NCBI RefSeq assembly: GCF_007827815.1
Contig: NZ_VITH01000020.1
Span: 1 to 64,000 of the forward strand
Direction: 5' to 3'
Length of the DNA stretch: 64,000 nt
Source of the DNA: Azospirillum brasilense
GTDB taxonomy: Bacteria; Pseudomonadota; Alphaproteobacteria; Azospirillales; Azospirillaceae
Under the pieces are notes generated by a model that was not told where the DNA came from, searched no databases, and worked only from the letters and a program-made list of their open reading frames with translations. Made by a program: the position numbers and the translations under genes. Positions 23,768 through 32,946 of the stretch are shown one piece after another (position 1 is the first letter of the stretch; each line of letters opens with the position of its first letter).

Positions 23768-24547
23768 TCAGCGGTCTTCGACCGCGGGCGACAGCGCGGT
23801 GCGCCGCTTCAGCCAATAGACGCCCAGCAGGTCGACCACGCCGATGAGGCCGCGGCGCCAGTTGGTGTATTTGGACACGCCGCGCTCCCGCGGGCGGTGG
23901 TTGACCGGCACATAGGCCACCGGATGGCCGTGCGACCGGAACAGGGCGGGCAGGAAACGGTGCATCGCCCCGAAGAAGGGCAGATCGAGGAAGGCGTCGC
24001 GGCGGAACAGCTTCAGCCCGCAGCCGCTGTCGGTGCAGCCGTCCTGGAGGAAGGACTGCCGGACCGCGTTCGCGAAACGCGAGGCCAGACGCTTGGACAG
24101 GGTGTCCTGCCGCTTCTTGCGCAAGCCGCCGACCAGCACTGGCGCGTCCGGGCCGCCCTTGGCGGCCAGGGCGAACAGAGCGGGGATGTCGGCCGGGTCG
24201 TTCTGGCCATCGCCGTCGAGGGTGGCGATCCACTCCCCGCGCGCCGCCTTGACTCCGGTGCGCACGGCCGCGCTCTGCCCGGACCGGCGGACGTGGCGGA
24301 CCAGCCGCAGGCGGCCGGCCGCGACGATCGGCGCGAGGCGCGTCAGCGTGTCGTCACTGGACCCATCGTCCACGTAGATCACCTCGAAGGCGCGGCCCAG
24401 CACGGCGGCGGGCGACAGCGCGCGCTCGATCTCTTCAAGAAGGGGAAGGACGTTTTCGGCCTCGTTGAAGACCGGAACCACGACCGACAGCCGCACGGGC
24501 GGACGGCCCTCGGAATCTACACTCACTGGATTAATCCCATTCGCCAA
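23768..24547 (-). CDS. Glycosyltransferase family 2, dolichyl/undecaprenyl-phosphate sugar synthase-like
   Basis: This 259-residue cytoplasmic GT-A enzyme probably makes a polyprenyl-phosphate sugar. The N-terminus has RLSVVVPVFNEAENVLPLLEEI, then VIYVDDGSSDDT and the metal-binding TLDGDGQNDP; the QDGCTDSGCGLKLFRRD and NHRPRERGVSKYTNWRRG segments match the DPM/ArnC branch. There is no C-terminal transmembrane pair, unlike ArnC. The start is uncertain: TTG at 24547 or GTG at 24526, neither with a good ribosome site. It leads a unit with the LAB_N and ArnT-like genes. Confidence 0.85.
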   Translation of the reverse strand: MANGINPVSVDSEGRPPVRLSVVVPVFNEAENVLPLLEEIERALSPAAVLGRAFEVIYVDDGSSDDTLTRLAPIVAAGRLRLVRHVRRSGQSAAVRTGVKAARGEWIATLDGDGQNDPADIPALFALAAKGGPDAPVLVGGLRKKRQDTLSKRLASRFANAVRQSFLQDGCTDSGCGLKLFRRDAFLDLPFFGAMHRFLPALFRSHGHPVAYVPVNHRPRERGVSKYTNWRRGLIGVVDLLGVYWLKRRTALSPAVEDR

Positions 24548-24643
24548 GTGGCGGGCAAATTACTCCCGCCGCCCGGCAAACGGTAGAGGAAAAGGTTGAG
24601 ACGGCCCCCGTGGAGAACCTCCGGGTGCCGCCTCCGGCCGTCC

Positions 24644-26284
24644 TCAGCCCTTGCGGTCCTCGATGGGCATCGGCACGTAGCGCAGGTCGCCGTCGCGGCT
24701 GAGCAGCATCAGCACGGTCTTGCGCCCCTGGCTGCGCGCATCGTCCACCAGCCGGTTCAGGTCCTCCGGCGTTTTCACCGGTTCCTGCCCGGCCTCCACG
24801 ATGACGTCGCCGGCCTCGATTCCGCGCTCGCTGGCAGCGCTGGCGTCGCCGACCTCGGTCACCACTACGCCCTCGACATCGGGGTTGATGGAGAAGCTGT
24901 CGCGCAGACCGGGGGTCAGCTGCGACAGGGTCAGGCCGAGAACCTGCTTGGTGTCTATGGTCGTTTCCGGACGCGGCGTCCCGCTCGATCCGGACAGCGC
25001 CACCTGCTCCTGCGGCTCCAATTCGCCCACCGTCACAGTGACGGTTTCGGGCTTGCCCTCGCGCACCAGTTCCAGCGGCACGGCCGAGCCGATCTTCGTG
25101 GCGGCGACGACGCGCGGCAGTTCGCGCATCTGCTCGATGGACTCGCCGTTGAAGCGGGTGATGACGTCGCCCTGGCGGACGCCGCCCTTGCCCGCCGGCC
25201 CTTCCGGCGACACGCTGGTCACCAGGGCGCCCGCCGGCTCCTGCATGCCCAGGCTCTCGGCGATGTCCGGGGTCACGCTCTGCACCTGGACGCCCAGCCA
25301 GCCGCGGCGCACCTGACCATGGTCGCGCAACTGCTCGACAACCGGGCGGGCGACGGAGGACGGGATGGCGAAGCCGATGCCCACCGACCCGCCGGTCGGC
25401 GAATAGATCGCCGTGTTGATGCCGATCACCTCGCCGTTCAGGTTGTAGAGCGGTCCGCCGGAATTGCCGCGGTTGATCGAGGCGTCGGTCTGCAGATAGT
25501 CGTCGTAGGGCCCCTGTTGAATGTCGCGCTGCCGCGCCGACAGGATGCCCGCGGTCACCGATCCGCCGAGGCCGAAGGGATTGCCGATGGCGACCACCCA
25601 GTCGCCGACGCGCAGCGCCTCGCTGTCGCCCCAGGGGGCGGCGACCAGCGGCTTTCTGCTGTCGACCTTGAGAACGGCAAGGTCGGTCGGCCCGTCCACG
25701 CCCACGAGCTTCGCGGGCAGTTTGGTGCCGTCGTGCAGGGTGACGGAAATCTCCGACGCTTCGGACACCACATGGCTGTTGGTGACCACGAAGCCCGCCG
25801 GGTCGATGATGAATCCGGAGCCCAGCGCCGCCGTCGGGCGTGGCGCCTGCTGCGGCTGCTGCGGCTGGCCGCGCTGGCGGTCGCGAAATTCGCGGAAGAA
25901 TTCCTCGAAGGGCGATCCCGGGGGAAAGCCGGGCATCTCCGGCCCGCGCGGCCCCGCTTGCGGACCGCCCTGCGGGGGCGCCTGCGTCGTGGATATGAAG
26001 ACCACCGCGTCGAGCTGCTTGTCCGCGAGATCGGCGAAGGTCGGTGGCGCGTTGGGCGGCAGGACGGACGCCAGCGGCGGCGCGGCGGGGGCCGGAGCAG
26101 CCCCTCCACCCGCATCCTGCGCGAAGGCCGGCGGCGAAAAAGCCAGGAAGGCGGCGAAAAGCCCCGCGGACACGGTGGGCACCGGCGAGCGCGGTGCAGA
26201 TCCGCTCGTCAATCCGGTCTTCAATCCGGCTGGGCGCCGGACGGGGCCGGACCGGGGCCGGAATCGATCGATGGAACGCGGCAT
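24644..26284 (-). CDS. degP: Periplasmic serine protease/chaperone, DegP/HtrA (Do) family
   Basis: This 546-residue protein degrades or holds misfolded envelope proteins. After a basic leader and hydrophobic segment (LFAAFLAFSPPAFA-QD) come a Pro/Gln/Gly-rich stretch, the trypsin-like domain with catalytic His (TNSHVV), Asp (PTDLAVLK) and Ser (RGNSGGPLYN, near residue 275), and two PDZ domains (about 325-420 and 440-535) beginning RRGWLGVQVQSV and GLTLSQLTPGL. Length is slightly above E. coli DegP because of the leader and linker. The long N-terminus leaves the exact start open. Confidence 0.92.
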   Translation of the reverse strand: MPRSIDRFRPRSGPVRRPAGLKTGLTSGSAPRSPVPTVSAGLFAAFLAFSPPAFAQDAGGGAAPAPAAPPLASVLPPNAPPTFADLADKQLDAVVFISTTQAPPQGGPQAGPRGPEMPGFPPGSPFEEFFREFRDRQRGQPQQPQQAPRPTAALGSGFIIDPAGFVVTNSHVVSEASEISVTLHDGTKLPAKLVGVDGPTDLAVLKVDSRKPLVAAPWGDSEALRVGDWVVAIGNPFGLGGSVTAGILSARQRDIQQGPYDDYLQTDASINRGNSGGPLYNLNGEVIGINTAIYSPTGGSVGIGFAIPSSVARPVVEQLRDHGQVRRGWLGVQVQSVTPDIAESLGMQEPAGALVTSVSPEGPAGKGGVRQGDVITRFNGESIEQMRELPRVVAATKIGSAVPLELVREGKPETVTVTVGELEPQEQVALSGSSGTPRPETTIDTKQVLGLTLSQLTPGLRDSFSINPDVEGVVVTEVGDASAASERGIEAGDVIVEAGQEPVKTPEDLNRLVDDARSQGRKTVLMLLSRDGDLRYVPMPIEDRKG

Positions 26285-26734
26285 GAAGAAACTCCGCCTG
26301 TCGGACAGCGCGCGCCATGCGAGGGGCGCTTGATGTCAACAGAACGCTTTGCAACGCATTCCGGACCGCCGTGGATTTTCAAACCGCCTTGCAACCGCGT
26401 CCTGCACGACCGATTCGTGAAATACAGTTTTTAAAATTCGCGTCCGCGGATGTTCCTATGCGGTTCGCGGGAGCAACGCCGCAAGGCAATCCGGCCTTCG
26501 GACTAAGGCTCCGGCGACCCGCCTAAGCGCAATTTTTCCATGCGGCGCAAAGTTCTTCTGGCATTTTCCCTGCAAGTTCCCGATATTCATCCATACCGAC
26601 AACATCGCACGCAAAAACGGCTCCTGACGTGATGCTCGTGCACGCGCCCGCGTGCCGCTGCGTCGGAAGGCGCGCGATACGGCCCAAGCAGCGTACGCAT
26701 GACTCAAAATTCACTTTGGCAACCGAGCGACATA
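26285..26734. other. Intergenic region, divergent promoters
   Basis: This 450-base stretch lies between the divergent degP-type gene and the helix-turn-helix protein gene. It is notably AT-rich at about 26,410-26,445 and 26,525-26,600. Open frames across it have non-coding codon use. It most likely holds promoters for both genes; I cannot define boxes with confidence. Confidence 0.45.
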
Positions 26735-27580
26735 ATGAACGCAGAAACCGGGTCCGAACCGGAGGCTCCGAAGAAGCGCGGACGAATCCCCCAGTCGGCG
26801 TGGCCGCAGATTCTTGAGCGTTACCGTTCCGGCGTCACCCTGTCGGCGATCGCGCGTGAATTCGAATGCACGCCGAGCGCCATCTCCTACATCATCCGCA
26901 AGGCCGAAGCGGCCAGCGAGAAGGACGCGCCGGTCGAAGAGGCCGCCGTCATCGACTCCGCCGCGGAAGAGGCGCCGGCCGGCGACGCCATGGCCGAGGA
27001 GCCGCCGCCCGCTCCGGTTGCCGTTCCGGAAGCGCCGGCGCCGGTGAAGCCCGCGCGCCGCGCCGCCGCCCCGGTTTCGGCCCAGGCCCCTGCTCCGACC
27101 GCCCAGACGGCGGCTCCGGCTGCGGCTCCGGCGGCCGCCCCGACCGCGGCTCCGCAGCCCGCCCCGACGCAGCCGGCCGCTCCGGCCCAGACCGAGACGC
27201 TGCGCCTCAACCGTCCGGAGTCGCAGCCGGCTCCCCAGCCGGCCCCGGTCCAGCCGGCGGCGCCCGCCGCCCAGGCTCCCGCCCAGGGCGCTGCCCAACC
27301 CACGGCGGCGGATGCGAACCGCCCGGCCGGCACCAACCCGCCGCCGGTCGACGCCGTCGAGGCGCGGCTGCGCGACACCGCACGCGGTTGCCTGAACGCC
27401 TACCGCGGGTGGCGCCAGCAGCCCGGCGAAGCGTCGATCCAGACGCTGTCGGAAGCGGTGCACGAACTGCGCAAGGCCCTGGCCCGCATCGAGATCGACA
27501 TGTCCGCCAGCCGCCGCGAAGAGCAGGCGATCCGGCCCATTCCGATCCCGGCGCACCGCACCGCGCGCCGCACGCCGTAA
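26735..27580 (+). CDS. Helix-turn-helix protein with long Pro/Ala linker
   Basis: This 281-residue protein has an N-terminal homeodomain-like helix-turn-helix at about residues 12-55 (IPQSAWPQILERYRSGVTL then AIAREFECTPSAISYII), a low-complexity Ala/Pro/Gln linker of roughly 130 residues, and a C-terminal helical domain (RLRDTARGCLNAYRGW, then AVHELRKALARIEIDM). It looks like a DNA-binding protein with a flexible tether to a separate helical, perhaps self-associating, domain. No named family is recognised beyond the helix-turn-helix. ATG at 26735 is preferred because codons between it and the earlier ATG at 26699 are atypical. It has a strong terminator. Confidence 0.75.
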   Translation: MNAETGSEPEAPKKRGRIPQSAWPQILERYRSGVTLSAIAREFECTPSAISYIIRKAEAASEKDAPVEEAAVIDSAAEEAPAGDAMAEEPPPAPVAVPEAPAPVKPARRAAAPVSAQAPAPTAQTAAPAAAPAAAPTAAPQPAPTQPAAPAQTETLRLNRPESQPAPQPAPVQPAAPAAQAPAQGAAQPTAADANRPAGTNPPPVDAVEARLRDTARGCLNAYRGWRQQPGEASIQTLSEAVHELRKALARIEIDMSASRREEQAIRPIPIPAHRTARRTP

Positions 27581-27624
27581 GGCAGGCCATCAGAACGGGT
27601 CGTCGCAACGCTGCTTGGGTTCGC

Positions 27625-27661
27625 AAAAAGCCCTTCCCCACCGCCTGGGGAAGGGCTTTTT
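27625..27661. terminator. Strong rho-independent terminator
   Basis: A perfect 16-pair stem AAAAAGCCCTTCCCCA/TGGGGAAGGGCTTTTT with a five-base loop follows the helix-turn-helix protein gene by 45 bases. The A and T arms make it work in either direction. Confidence 0.88.
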
Positions 27662-27810
27662 CATGCCCGGATGCCGGCATCGGACCTTCGGTCTAAGCCA
27701 CCCGCCCGTCCCGCCTACCTCCAACGCCTCAGGAAAAAGCCCTACGGCTTGCAGTGGAATGACGGCTATACTGGGGACAACAAGGCAAACATAAGCCGGA
27801 GGAACGCCCG

Positions 27811-28035
27811 ATGACCTTCCGCCGAAACACAGAACTCCCTGAATCGGTGAAGCGATGCCTGCCGCCGTCGGCGCAGGACATCTACCGCTCGGCCTTCAAT
27901 CACACTTGGCAGGGATGCCGGTCGCCGGAGGCCGCTCAGGCCATGCAGCGCGAACGGCTGGCGCACAAGGTCGCCTGGGCCGCGGTCCGGCGGCGTTACG
28001 AGCCGGACGGCGGCGCTTGGCGCCCCAAGCATTGA
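27811..28035 (+). CDS. ChaB-family small protein
   Basis: This 74-residue soluble protein matches the ChaB fold over its length: LPESVKRCLPPSAQDIYRSAF, FNHTWQGC, and the closing ERLAHKVAWAAVRRRYE. ChaB was linked to the ChaA cation antiporter in E. coli, but no chaA is here, and standalone ChaB-like proteins are of uncertain function. A ribosome site (GGAGGA) stands nine bases upstream. It converges on phoU. Confidence 0.85.
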   Translation: MTFRRNTELPESVKRCLPPSAQDIYRSAFNHTWQGCRSPEAAQAMQRERLAHKVAWAAVRRRYEPDGGAWRPKH

Positions 28036-28061
28036 TCGCCGAAACCGCGACCGTCGACGCG

Positions 28062-28082
28062 AGGGGCGCGCGTTGCGCCCCT
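28062..28082. terminator. Hairpin between chaB-like gene and phoU
   Basis: AGGGGCGC/GCGCCCCT with a five-base loop lies between the convergent genes and touches the phoU stop codon. It lacks a T-tract, so termination is possible but not certain. Confidence 0.4.
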
Positions 28083-28791
28083 ACTCCTTGTCCACCACCG
28101 TGAAGCTGCTGAGGTCGCCCTTGCTCCGCTCCTCGGACGGCAGGCGTCCCCGAACGATGTAGCAGATGTTCTCGGCCACGTTCGTGGCGTGGTCCCCGGC
28201 CCGCTCGATGGACTTCGCCACGAACAGCAGATGGGTGCAGCCGGTGATCTGCGCCGGCGACTCCATCATGTAAGTGAGGAACTCACGGAACAGGCTGGTG
28301 TAGGCCGCGTCGACCTGGCCATCCCGGTTGCGGACGGCCATCGCCCGTTCGGCGTCCTGTTCGTCATAGGCGCTCACCACTTCACGGATCATGCCGAGCA
28401 CCGTCTCGCCCATCCAGGCCAGCGACGCGACGGGTGTCTCCGCCGGCAGGGCCGCCAGGGTGACCGCGCGTTTGGCGACCGAGCTTGCGAAATCGCCCAT
28501 GCGCTCCAGGTTCGAGGCGATCTTGAGCGCCGAGATGATGTCGCGCAAATCCTTCGCCATCGGCTGGCGCAGAGCCAGCAAGCGCACGCTCAGCGCCTCA
28601 AGCTCCAGCTCGAGACGGTCGATTTCGGCGTCCGCCTCGATCACCCGCGCGGCCTTGTCGGCGTCCCGTTCCGCGATGGCCTGCAGCGCGGCGGCGAACT
28701 GCTCCTCCACCCGCCGCCCCATGGTCACGATGATCTGGTGCAGGCGTGCCAGTTCGGCGTCGAAGGCCGCCACCGTATGTCCCCCGGTCAT
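28081..28791 (-). CDS. phoU: Phosphate-signalling protein PhoU
   Basis: This 236-residue protein represses the phosphate-starvation response by linking the Pst transporter to PhoR. It has the duplicated three-helix bundle: the first metal-binding-type motif (EADAEIDRLELELE), RQPMAKDLRDIISALKIASNLERMGDFA in repeat one, and HLLFVAKSIERAGDHATNVAE in repeat two, where ERxGDxA/ERAGDHA are hallmarks. ATG at 28791 has AAGGAGG upstream; a longer frame to 28857 has no homology. pst and phoB/R genes are not in the window, so it is either separate from them here or a second copy. Confidence 0.93.
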   Translation of the reverse strand: MTGGHTVAAFDAELARLHQIIVTMGRRVEEQFAAALQAIAERDADKAARVIEADAEIDRLELELEALSVRLLALRQPMAKDLRDIISALKIASNLERMGDFASSVAKRAVTLAALPAETPVASLAWMGETVLGMIREVVSAYDEQDAERAMAVRNRDGQVDAAYTSLFREFLTYMMESPAQITGCTHLLFVAKSIERAGDHATNVAENICYIVRGRLPSEERSKGDLSSFTVVDKE

Positions 28792-28969
28792 TCCGAGCCC
28801 CTCCTCCTTGTTTGCCCGCCGTGGCGCACCGGTCCGATGTCGCGCGGCGCCCGGCAACGGAACGGCATGTTAACATTTAAACCAGATTATCTTATGACAC
28901 TGCCAAAGCGCTGGAGTAACCGCGCCCATCTCCCTCGCGCCGGGAACGGGCCGATTGTCGGACGGGGTC

Positions 28970-30280
28970 ATGACGCCACATGAGTTGGTCGCCGTGCTCG
29001 AAAAGCACGAGCGTTGGCTGAAGAACCGGTCGGGCGGCACCCGCGCCAACCTGACCATGACCAACCTGGAGGGATCGAATCTCGCCGGGGTGGAGCTGAC
29101 GCAGGGCAAGCTGTCGGGGGCCAACATGGCCCATTGCGACCTGTCCAACGCGAATCTCAGCCACGCCGACCTGTTCGCCGCCCACCTGACCAAGGCCGAC
29201 CTGACCGGCTGCAACTTCTATCGGGCGGATCTGCGCGGCGCCCACATGCGCGGTGCCAAGCTGAAACGCGCCATTCTGAAGGAGGCCGACCTGCGCGGCG
29301 GCGCGCTGCTCTATGGCGGAAGCGGCGCGAACGGCAGCAAGGGGCTCGACTTCGTGCGGTCGGACCTGTCGGGCAGCGACATGGACGACGCGATGATGTC
29401 GAACGCCAACCTGTCCGGCGCCGACCTGACCGACGTGTCGATGAACGGCGCGGACTGCGAAGGCGCGCTGATGGCCGGGGCCACGCTGATGCGCTCGACC
29501 ATGAAGAATTGCAACCTTGCCCGCGCCGACCTGCGCGGCTGCAACCTGTCCGGCGTCAATCTTCAGGGCGCCGTCCTGCGCGACGCCAACCTGAACGGCG
29601 CGGTGCTGGCCGGCGCCAACCTGCGCAACGCCGACCTCCAGGGTGCGAAAATGGAGGGGGCCGATCTTGCCGGGGCGGACACGACGGGCGCCAACATGGC
29701 GCGCTCTGCCGAGAATTTCTCGATCCAGATTCAGGAAGCCCTGCACAACCATTACACCTGGATCAACACCAACGGCGCCATGGGATCGCGCGCCGACCTG
29801 AGCGGCGCGGACCTCTCGCACATCGACCTGCACGGCGTGAACCTGTCGGGAGCGAACCTGCGCGGGGTGCGGCTGGTCGGCGCCAAGATGCGCGATTCCC
29901 TGCTCATCATGTGCGACATCTCCGCCGCCGACCTGACCGGCAGCGATTTCAGCGGCGCCATCCTCGACGGGGCGACGCTTCGCGGCACCAATTTGACCGG
30001 GGCCCGGTTCGACGGGGCGGGCATCGGCTGGGTCGACATCAAGGGCCCGGACGGCCGGCCGACCGGCCGGTTGTGGGCGGCGAATCTGACCGGCAGCACC
30101 TTCGCGGGCGCCTCGTGCATCCGCACCAACATGCGCGGCGCCAACCTTGCCGGCTGCGATTTCTCCAGCGCCGACCTGACCGGGGCCATTCTGAGCGATG
30201 CGAACATCCGCGACGCGCGCTTCACCGGCGCCAACCTGACCGGCGCCAGCCTGCCGCCGCCCCCCGATCTCGACGACTGA
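28970..30280 (+). CDS. Pentapeptide-repeat protein
   Basis: This 436-residue protein is almost wholly pentapeptide repeats of the A(D/N)LxG type, such as ANLSHADLFAAHLTKADL and GADLSGADLSHIDL, which fold into a right-handed quadrilateral beta-helix. A short N-terminal helical segment (TPHELVAVLEKHERWL) precedes the first repeats, a form seen in many alphaproteobacterial members, and one region near residues 245-265 (NFSIQIQEALHNHYTWINTN) breaks the helix. Some family members mimic DNA and shield gyrase; nothing here shows that role. ATG at 28970 is chosen over TTG at 28955. Confidence 0.85.
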   Translation: MTPHELVAVLEKHERWLKNRSGGTRANLTMTNLEGSNLAGVELTQGKLSGANMAHCDLSNANLSHADLFAAHLTKADLTGCNFYRADLRGAHMRGAKLKRAILKEADLRGGALLYGGSGANGSKGLDFVRSDLSGSDMDDAMMSNANLSGADLTDVSMNGADCEGALMAGATLMRSTMKNCNLARADLRGCNLSGVNLQGAVLRDANLNGAVLAGANLRNADLQGAKMEGADLAGADTTGANMARSAENFSIQIQEALHNHYTWINTNGAMGSRADLSGADLSHIDLHGVNLSGANLRGVRLVGAKMRDSLLIMCDISAADLTGSDFSGAILDGATLRGTNLTGARFDGAGIGWVDIKGPDGRPTGRLWAANLTGSTFAGASCIRTNMRGANLAGCDFSSADLTGAILSDANIRDARFTGANLTGASLPPPPDLDD

Positions 30281-30322
30281 CGACCGCGGACGAACTTGCG
30301 CGACGGGCCGCGGCCCCTTGCG

Positions 30323-30817
30323 TCATCCCAGATCATCGTCCCCGCCGATGGGGGGCAGGCCGCCAAGATTGGCGGAGACCCGGCGCAGGACGCTGACCGC
30401 CAGGGCCAAGTCGTCCGACGAGACGCCCTGGGTGGCGCTCTCCTCGATCTCCTCGGCACAGGGCAGGATGTCGGCCCGCAGCGCCTTGCCCTTCGGCGTC
30501 AGGTAGATGTTCACCTTGCGCCGGTCGTGCGGGTTGCGCACCCGCTGGACGAGATCGCACCGCTCCAGATTGTTCAGCGCGGTCACCGTGGTGGGCTCCA
30601 TCATGCCGACCCGCTGGCTCAACTCGCGTTGGGTCAGCCCGTCCTCGTCCCACAGGGCGCGAAGAAAATACCACTGCCCCATGCTGACGCCATGGTCGAC
30701 GATGCGGATCTGCAGCGCGCGCGTGAGCGCGCGATGGGCTTCCCGCACGGCCCGCGGCAGGGTCGCGCCGGACTGCGGCAGTCCGGCAGCGTCCTCACGT
30801 TGCGGTTCGACCAACAT
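30323..30817 (-). CDS. MarR-family transcriptional regulator
   Basis: This 164-residue winged-helix repressor-type protein has the MarR core: helix WYFLRALWDEDGLTQRELSQ, recognition helix MMEPTTVTALNNLE and wing RVRNPHDRRKVNIYLTPKG. The start at 30817 has AGGA five bases upstream; an in-frame ATG at 30847 adds ten residues with atypical codons. The ligand is unknown. It is convergent with the pentapeptide-repeat gene and divergent from aguB across a 400-base gap. Confidence 0.82.
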   Translation of the reverse strand: MLVEPQREDAAGLPQSGATLPRAVREAHRALTRALQIRIVDHGVSMGQWYFLRALWDEDGLTQRELSQRVGMMEPTTVTALNNLERCDLVQRVRNPHDRRKVNIYLTPKGKALRADILPCAEEIEESATQGVSSDDLALAVSVLRRVSANLGGLPPIGGDDDLG

Positions 30818-31215
30818 GGGTTCCTGTCTCTTGAAACGCCCAACCATGACGACGATCTCTCGGCAGACGTCCGTCAGGCCGTGGTGCGGTGCAGCGGACG
30901 AAATCAACGGACGAAATCAACTTACCCGATCATATCTTCTCTCGGAAAAATCGCAAAGCAATTGAGGATTTAAATTTCTCGTGCATGCAATAATATGTCG
31001 TGTAACCGAAGAGCGGTCCCTGATCGGGCATTTTTGTATTTATGCGTATGACTGTCGAGTTCTGCGCGTGCTCAACGGCGAGGGCCATGGTTGGTCCGGC
31101 GCGGAAACCCGGACGAATCTGAAACGTTTGTGACAGGGCGGAGATGGGGTTGCGCACCCGGCCATCCGCCCACTAACACGGCGCAGCACACGCCAGAGCA
31201 CAGGAGCACCAGCTT
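30818..31215. other. Intergenic region between marR-type gene and aguB
   Basis: No gene is supported in these 398 bases. The stretch 30,900-31,060 is strongly AT-rich for this genome and probably carries the promoters of the MarR-type gene and of aguB. AGGAG lies eight bases before the aguB start. Confidence 0.45.
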
Positions 31216-32112
31216 ATGCGCCCCACCACCGGACGCACCGTCACCGTCGCGGCGACCCAGATGGCCTGCGGTTGGGACCGCGACGCCAATGTGAACGGCG
31301 TCGAACGCCTCGTGCGCGACGCGGCGGCGCGCGGCGCGCAGATCATCCTGCCCCAGGAGCTGTTCGAGACGCCCTATTTCTGCAAGGACCAGAAGCAGGA
31401 GTTGTTCGCCCTCGCCCACCCGGTCGAGGATCACCCGGTGATCGCCCGGATGAGTGCGCTCGCCCGTGAACTCTCCGTGGTCATCCCCACCAGCTTCTTT
31501 GAGCGGGCGCGGAACGCCTATTACAATTCCCTGGCCATGATCGACGCCGACGGCACGGTGCTGGGCGTCTACCGCAAGTCCCACATCCCGGACGGTCCCG
31601 GTTACCAGGAAAAATACTATTTCAACCCTGGCGACACCGGCTTCCAGGTCTACAAGACGCGCTACGCCGCCATCGGCTGCGCAATCTGCTGGGACCAGTG
31701 GTTCCCGGAATCGGCGCGCGCCATGGCGCTGAAGGGCGCCGAGATCCTGTTCTACCCCACCGCCATCGGGTCCGAACCGCAGGACGGGTCGCTGGACAGC
31801 CAGGCCCACTGGACGCGGGTCATGCAGGGCCATGCCGGGGCCAACCTGATGCCGCTGGTCGCCTCCAACCGCATCGGCCGGGAAGAGGGCGACATCTGCG
31901 GGATCAGCTTCTACGGGTCGTCCTTCATCGCCGGGCCGACCGGGGAACTGGTCGCGCAGGCCGACCGGGAGAGCGAGGCGGTCCTGACCGCCAGCTTCGA
32001 CCTCGACCGCCTCGCCGCACAGCGCGCGTCCTGGGGCGTCTTCCGCGACCGCCGTCCGGAGCTGTACGGACCGCTGCTGACCCTCGACGGCGAGACTCCC
32101 GTCCGCCGCTGA
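31216..32112 (+). CDS. aguB: N-carbamoylputrescine amidase
   Basis: This 298-residue nitrilase-superfamily enzyme hydrolyses N-carbamoylputrescine to putrescine, ammonia and CO2 in the arginine-decarboxylase polyamine route. The Glu-Lys-Cys triad is visible in LPQELFETPYF, YRKSHIPDGPGYQEKYYF and GCAICWDQWFPE; AGQ-type GHAGANLMPLVASNRIG and SFYGSSFIAGPTGE are typical of AguB. Length matches the family. The partner agmatine deiminase gene (aguA) is not in the window, so the pathway must be completed elsewhere. Confidence 0.92.
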   Translation: MRPTTGRTVTVAATQMACGWDRDANVNGVERLVRDAAARGAQIILPQELFETPYFCKDQKQELFALAHPVEDHPVIARMSALARELSVVIPTSFFERARNAYYNSLAMIDADGTVLGVYRKSHIPDGPGYQEKYYFNPGDTGFQVYKTRYAAIGCAICWDQWFPESARAMALKGAEILFYPTAIGSEPQDGSLDSQAHWTRVMQGHAGANLMPLVASNRIGREEGDICGISFYGSSFIAGPTGELVAQADRESEAVLTASFDLDRLAAQRASWGVFRDRRPELYGPLLTLDGETPVRR

Positions 32113-32150
32113 CCCACCGGAACCGGGCCGCCCGGCGGCGGACTCCGGGG

Positions 32151-32795
32151 TCAGACGATGATGCCGGCGGCGCCGGTCCGCCGGCCGATGCCGGAGGCCG
32201 ACGCGTACGCCGCCGCGCCGCGCGCCGCCAGCGCCGGCGCGGCGGTCTCGCTTGGCGGCGCGCCGTTCCGCTCGTCGGACGGACCGTCGCTGCTCCCGCC
32301 CGGCCCCTTTCGCCGCAGTTCCTGCTGCGCCTGCATTTTCGCCGCGTCCGCCTGCTGGGCGACGCGAAGGTCCTGGGCCGACGGGTCGGACGGCGCCAAG
32401 GCCGCCGCCTTGACCGTGTCCATCTTGCGAACGGTGGCTTCGGGGTCGCTCTCGCCACCGACATCCACCTGGACTTCGCCGGCGGTCGCGTAGTTCTTAC
32501 CGTCCGGGCCGCGGGTGAAGGTGAAAGAGGCGCCTCCCGCGTGGGGGCCGCCCGCCGCCTGATGCGCCGCCTCGTGCTGGCGGACGCTGGAGTCGATGCG
32601 CTTGAGTTCCTGGACCTGCCGCTGCTGATCGTCGGTCAGGGTCCCCGGCTGGCCGGCCGCGTTGCGGCCCGCGCCGGTCCGACCGGTGTCCTGGGCGCCA
32701 TCCTGATCGCCGACTTGGCTGCGGTCGCGCGCCGGCTGACCGGACCGCGGGAGCGGCACGCCATAAACGGCACTGGACGAAACACCGGATACCAT
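32151..32795 (-). CDS. SprA-related putative metalloprotease
   Basis: This 214-residue protein matches the SprA-related family (PF12118-type, putative metalloprotease CJM1_0395): VQELKRIDSSVRQHEAAHQAAGG with an HExxH-like HEAAH motif, followed by GGASFTFTRGPDGKNYATAGEVQVD. The motif suggests zinc binding, though activity of the family is not proven. The N-terminal 50 and C-terminal 70 residues are low complexity. No signal peptide is obvious. It is divergent from the SLBB exporter gene. Confidence 0.75.
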   Translation of the reverse strand: MVSGVSSSAVYGVPLPRSGQPARDRSQVGDQDGAQDTGRTGAGRNAAGQPGTLTDDQQRQVQELKRIDSSVRQHEAAHQAAGGPHAGGASFTFTRGPDGKNYATAGEVQVDVGGESDPEATVRKMDTVKAAALAPSDPSAQDLRVAQQADAAKMQAQQELRRKGPGGSSDGPSDERNGAPPSETAAPALAARGAAAYASASGIGRRTGAAGIIV

Positions 32796-32946
32796 GGGCC
32801 CGCGGCTCCTGCGCGCTCCACGCGATGATCCACAGTCTACACGCCGCGGGCCGGCGCGGCAACGCAGCTTGGCCGTTGCCTTTTCCCGATTATGCTCGCA
32901 TTAGTCTTATAACGTCCGGACGGGACGCCCCCAATGGTGCCGGGAC

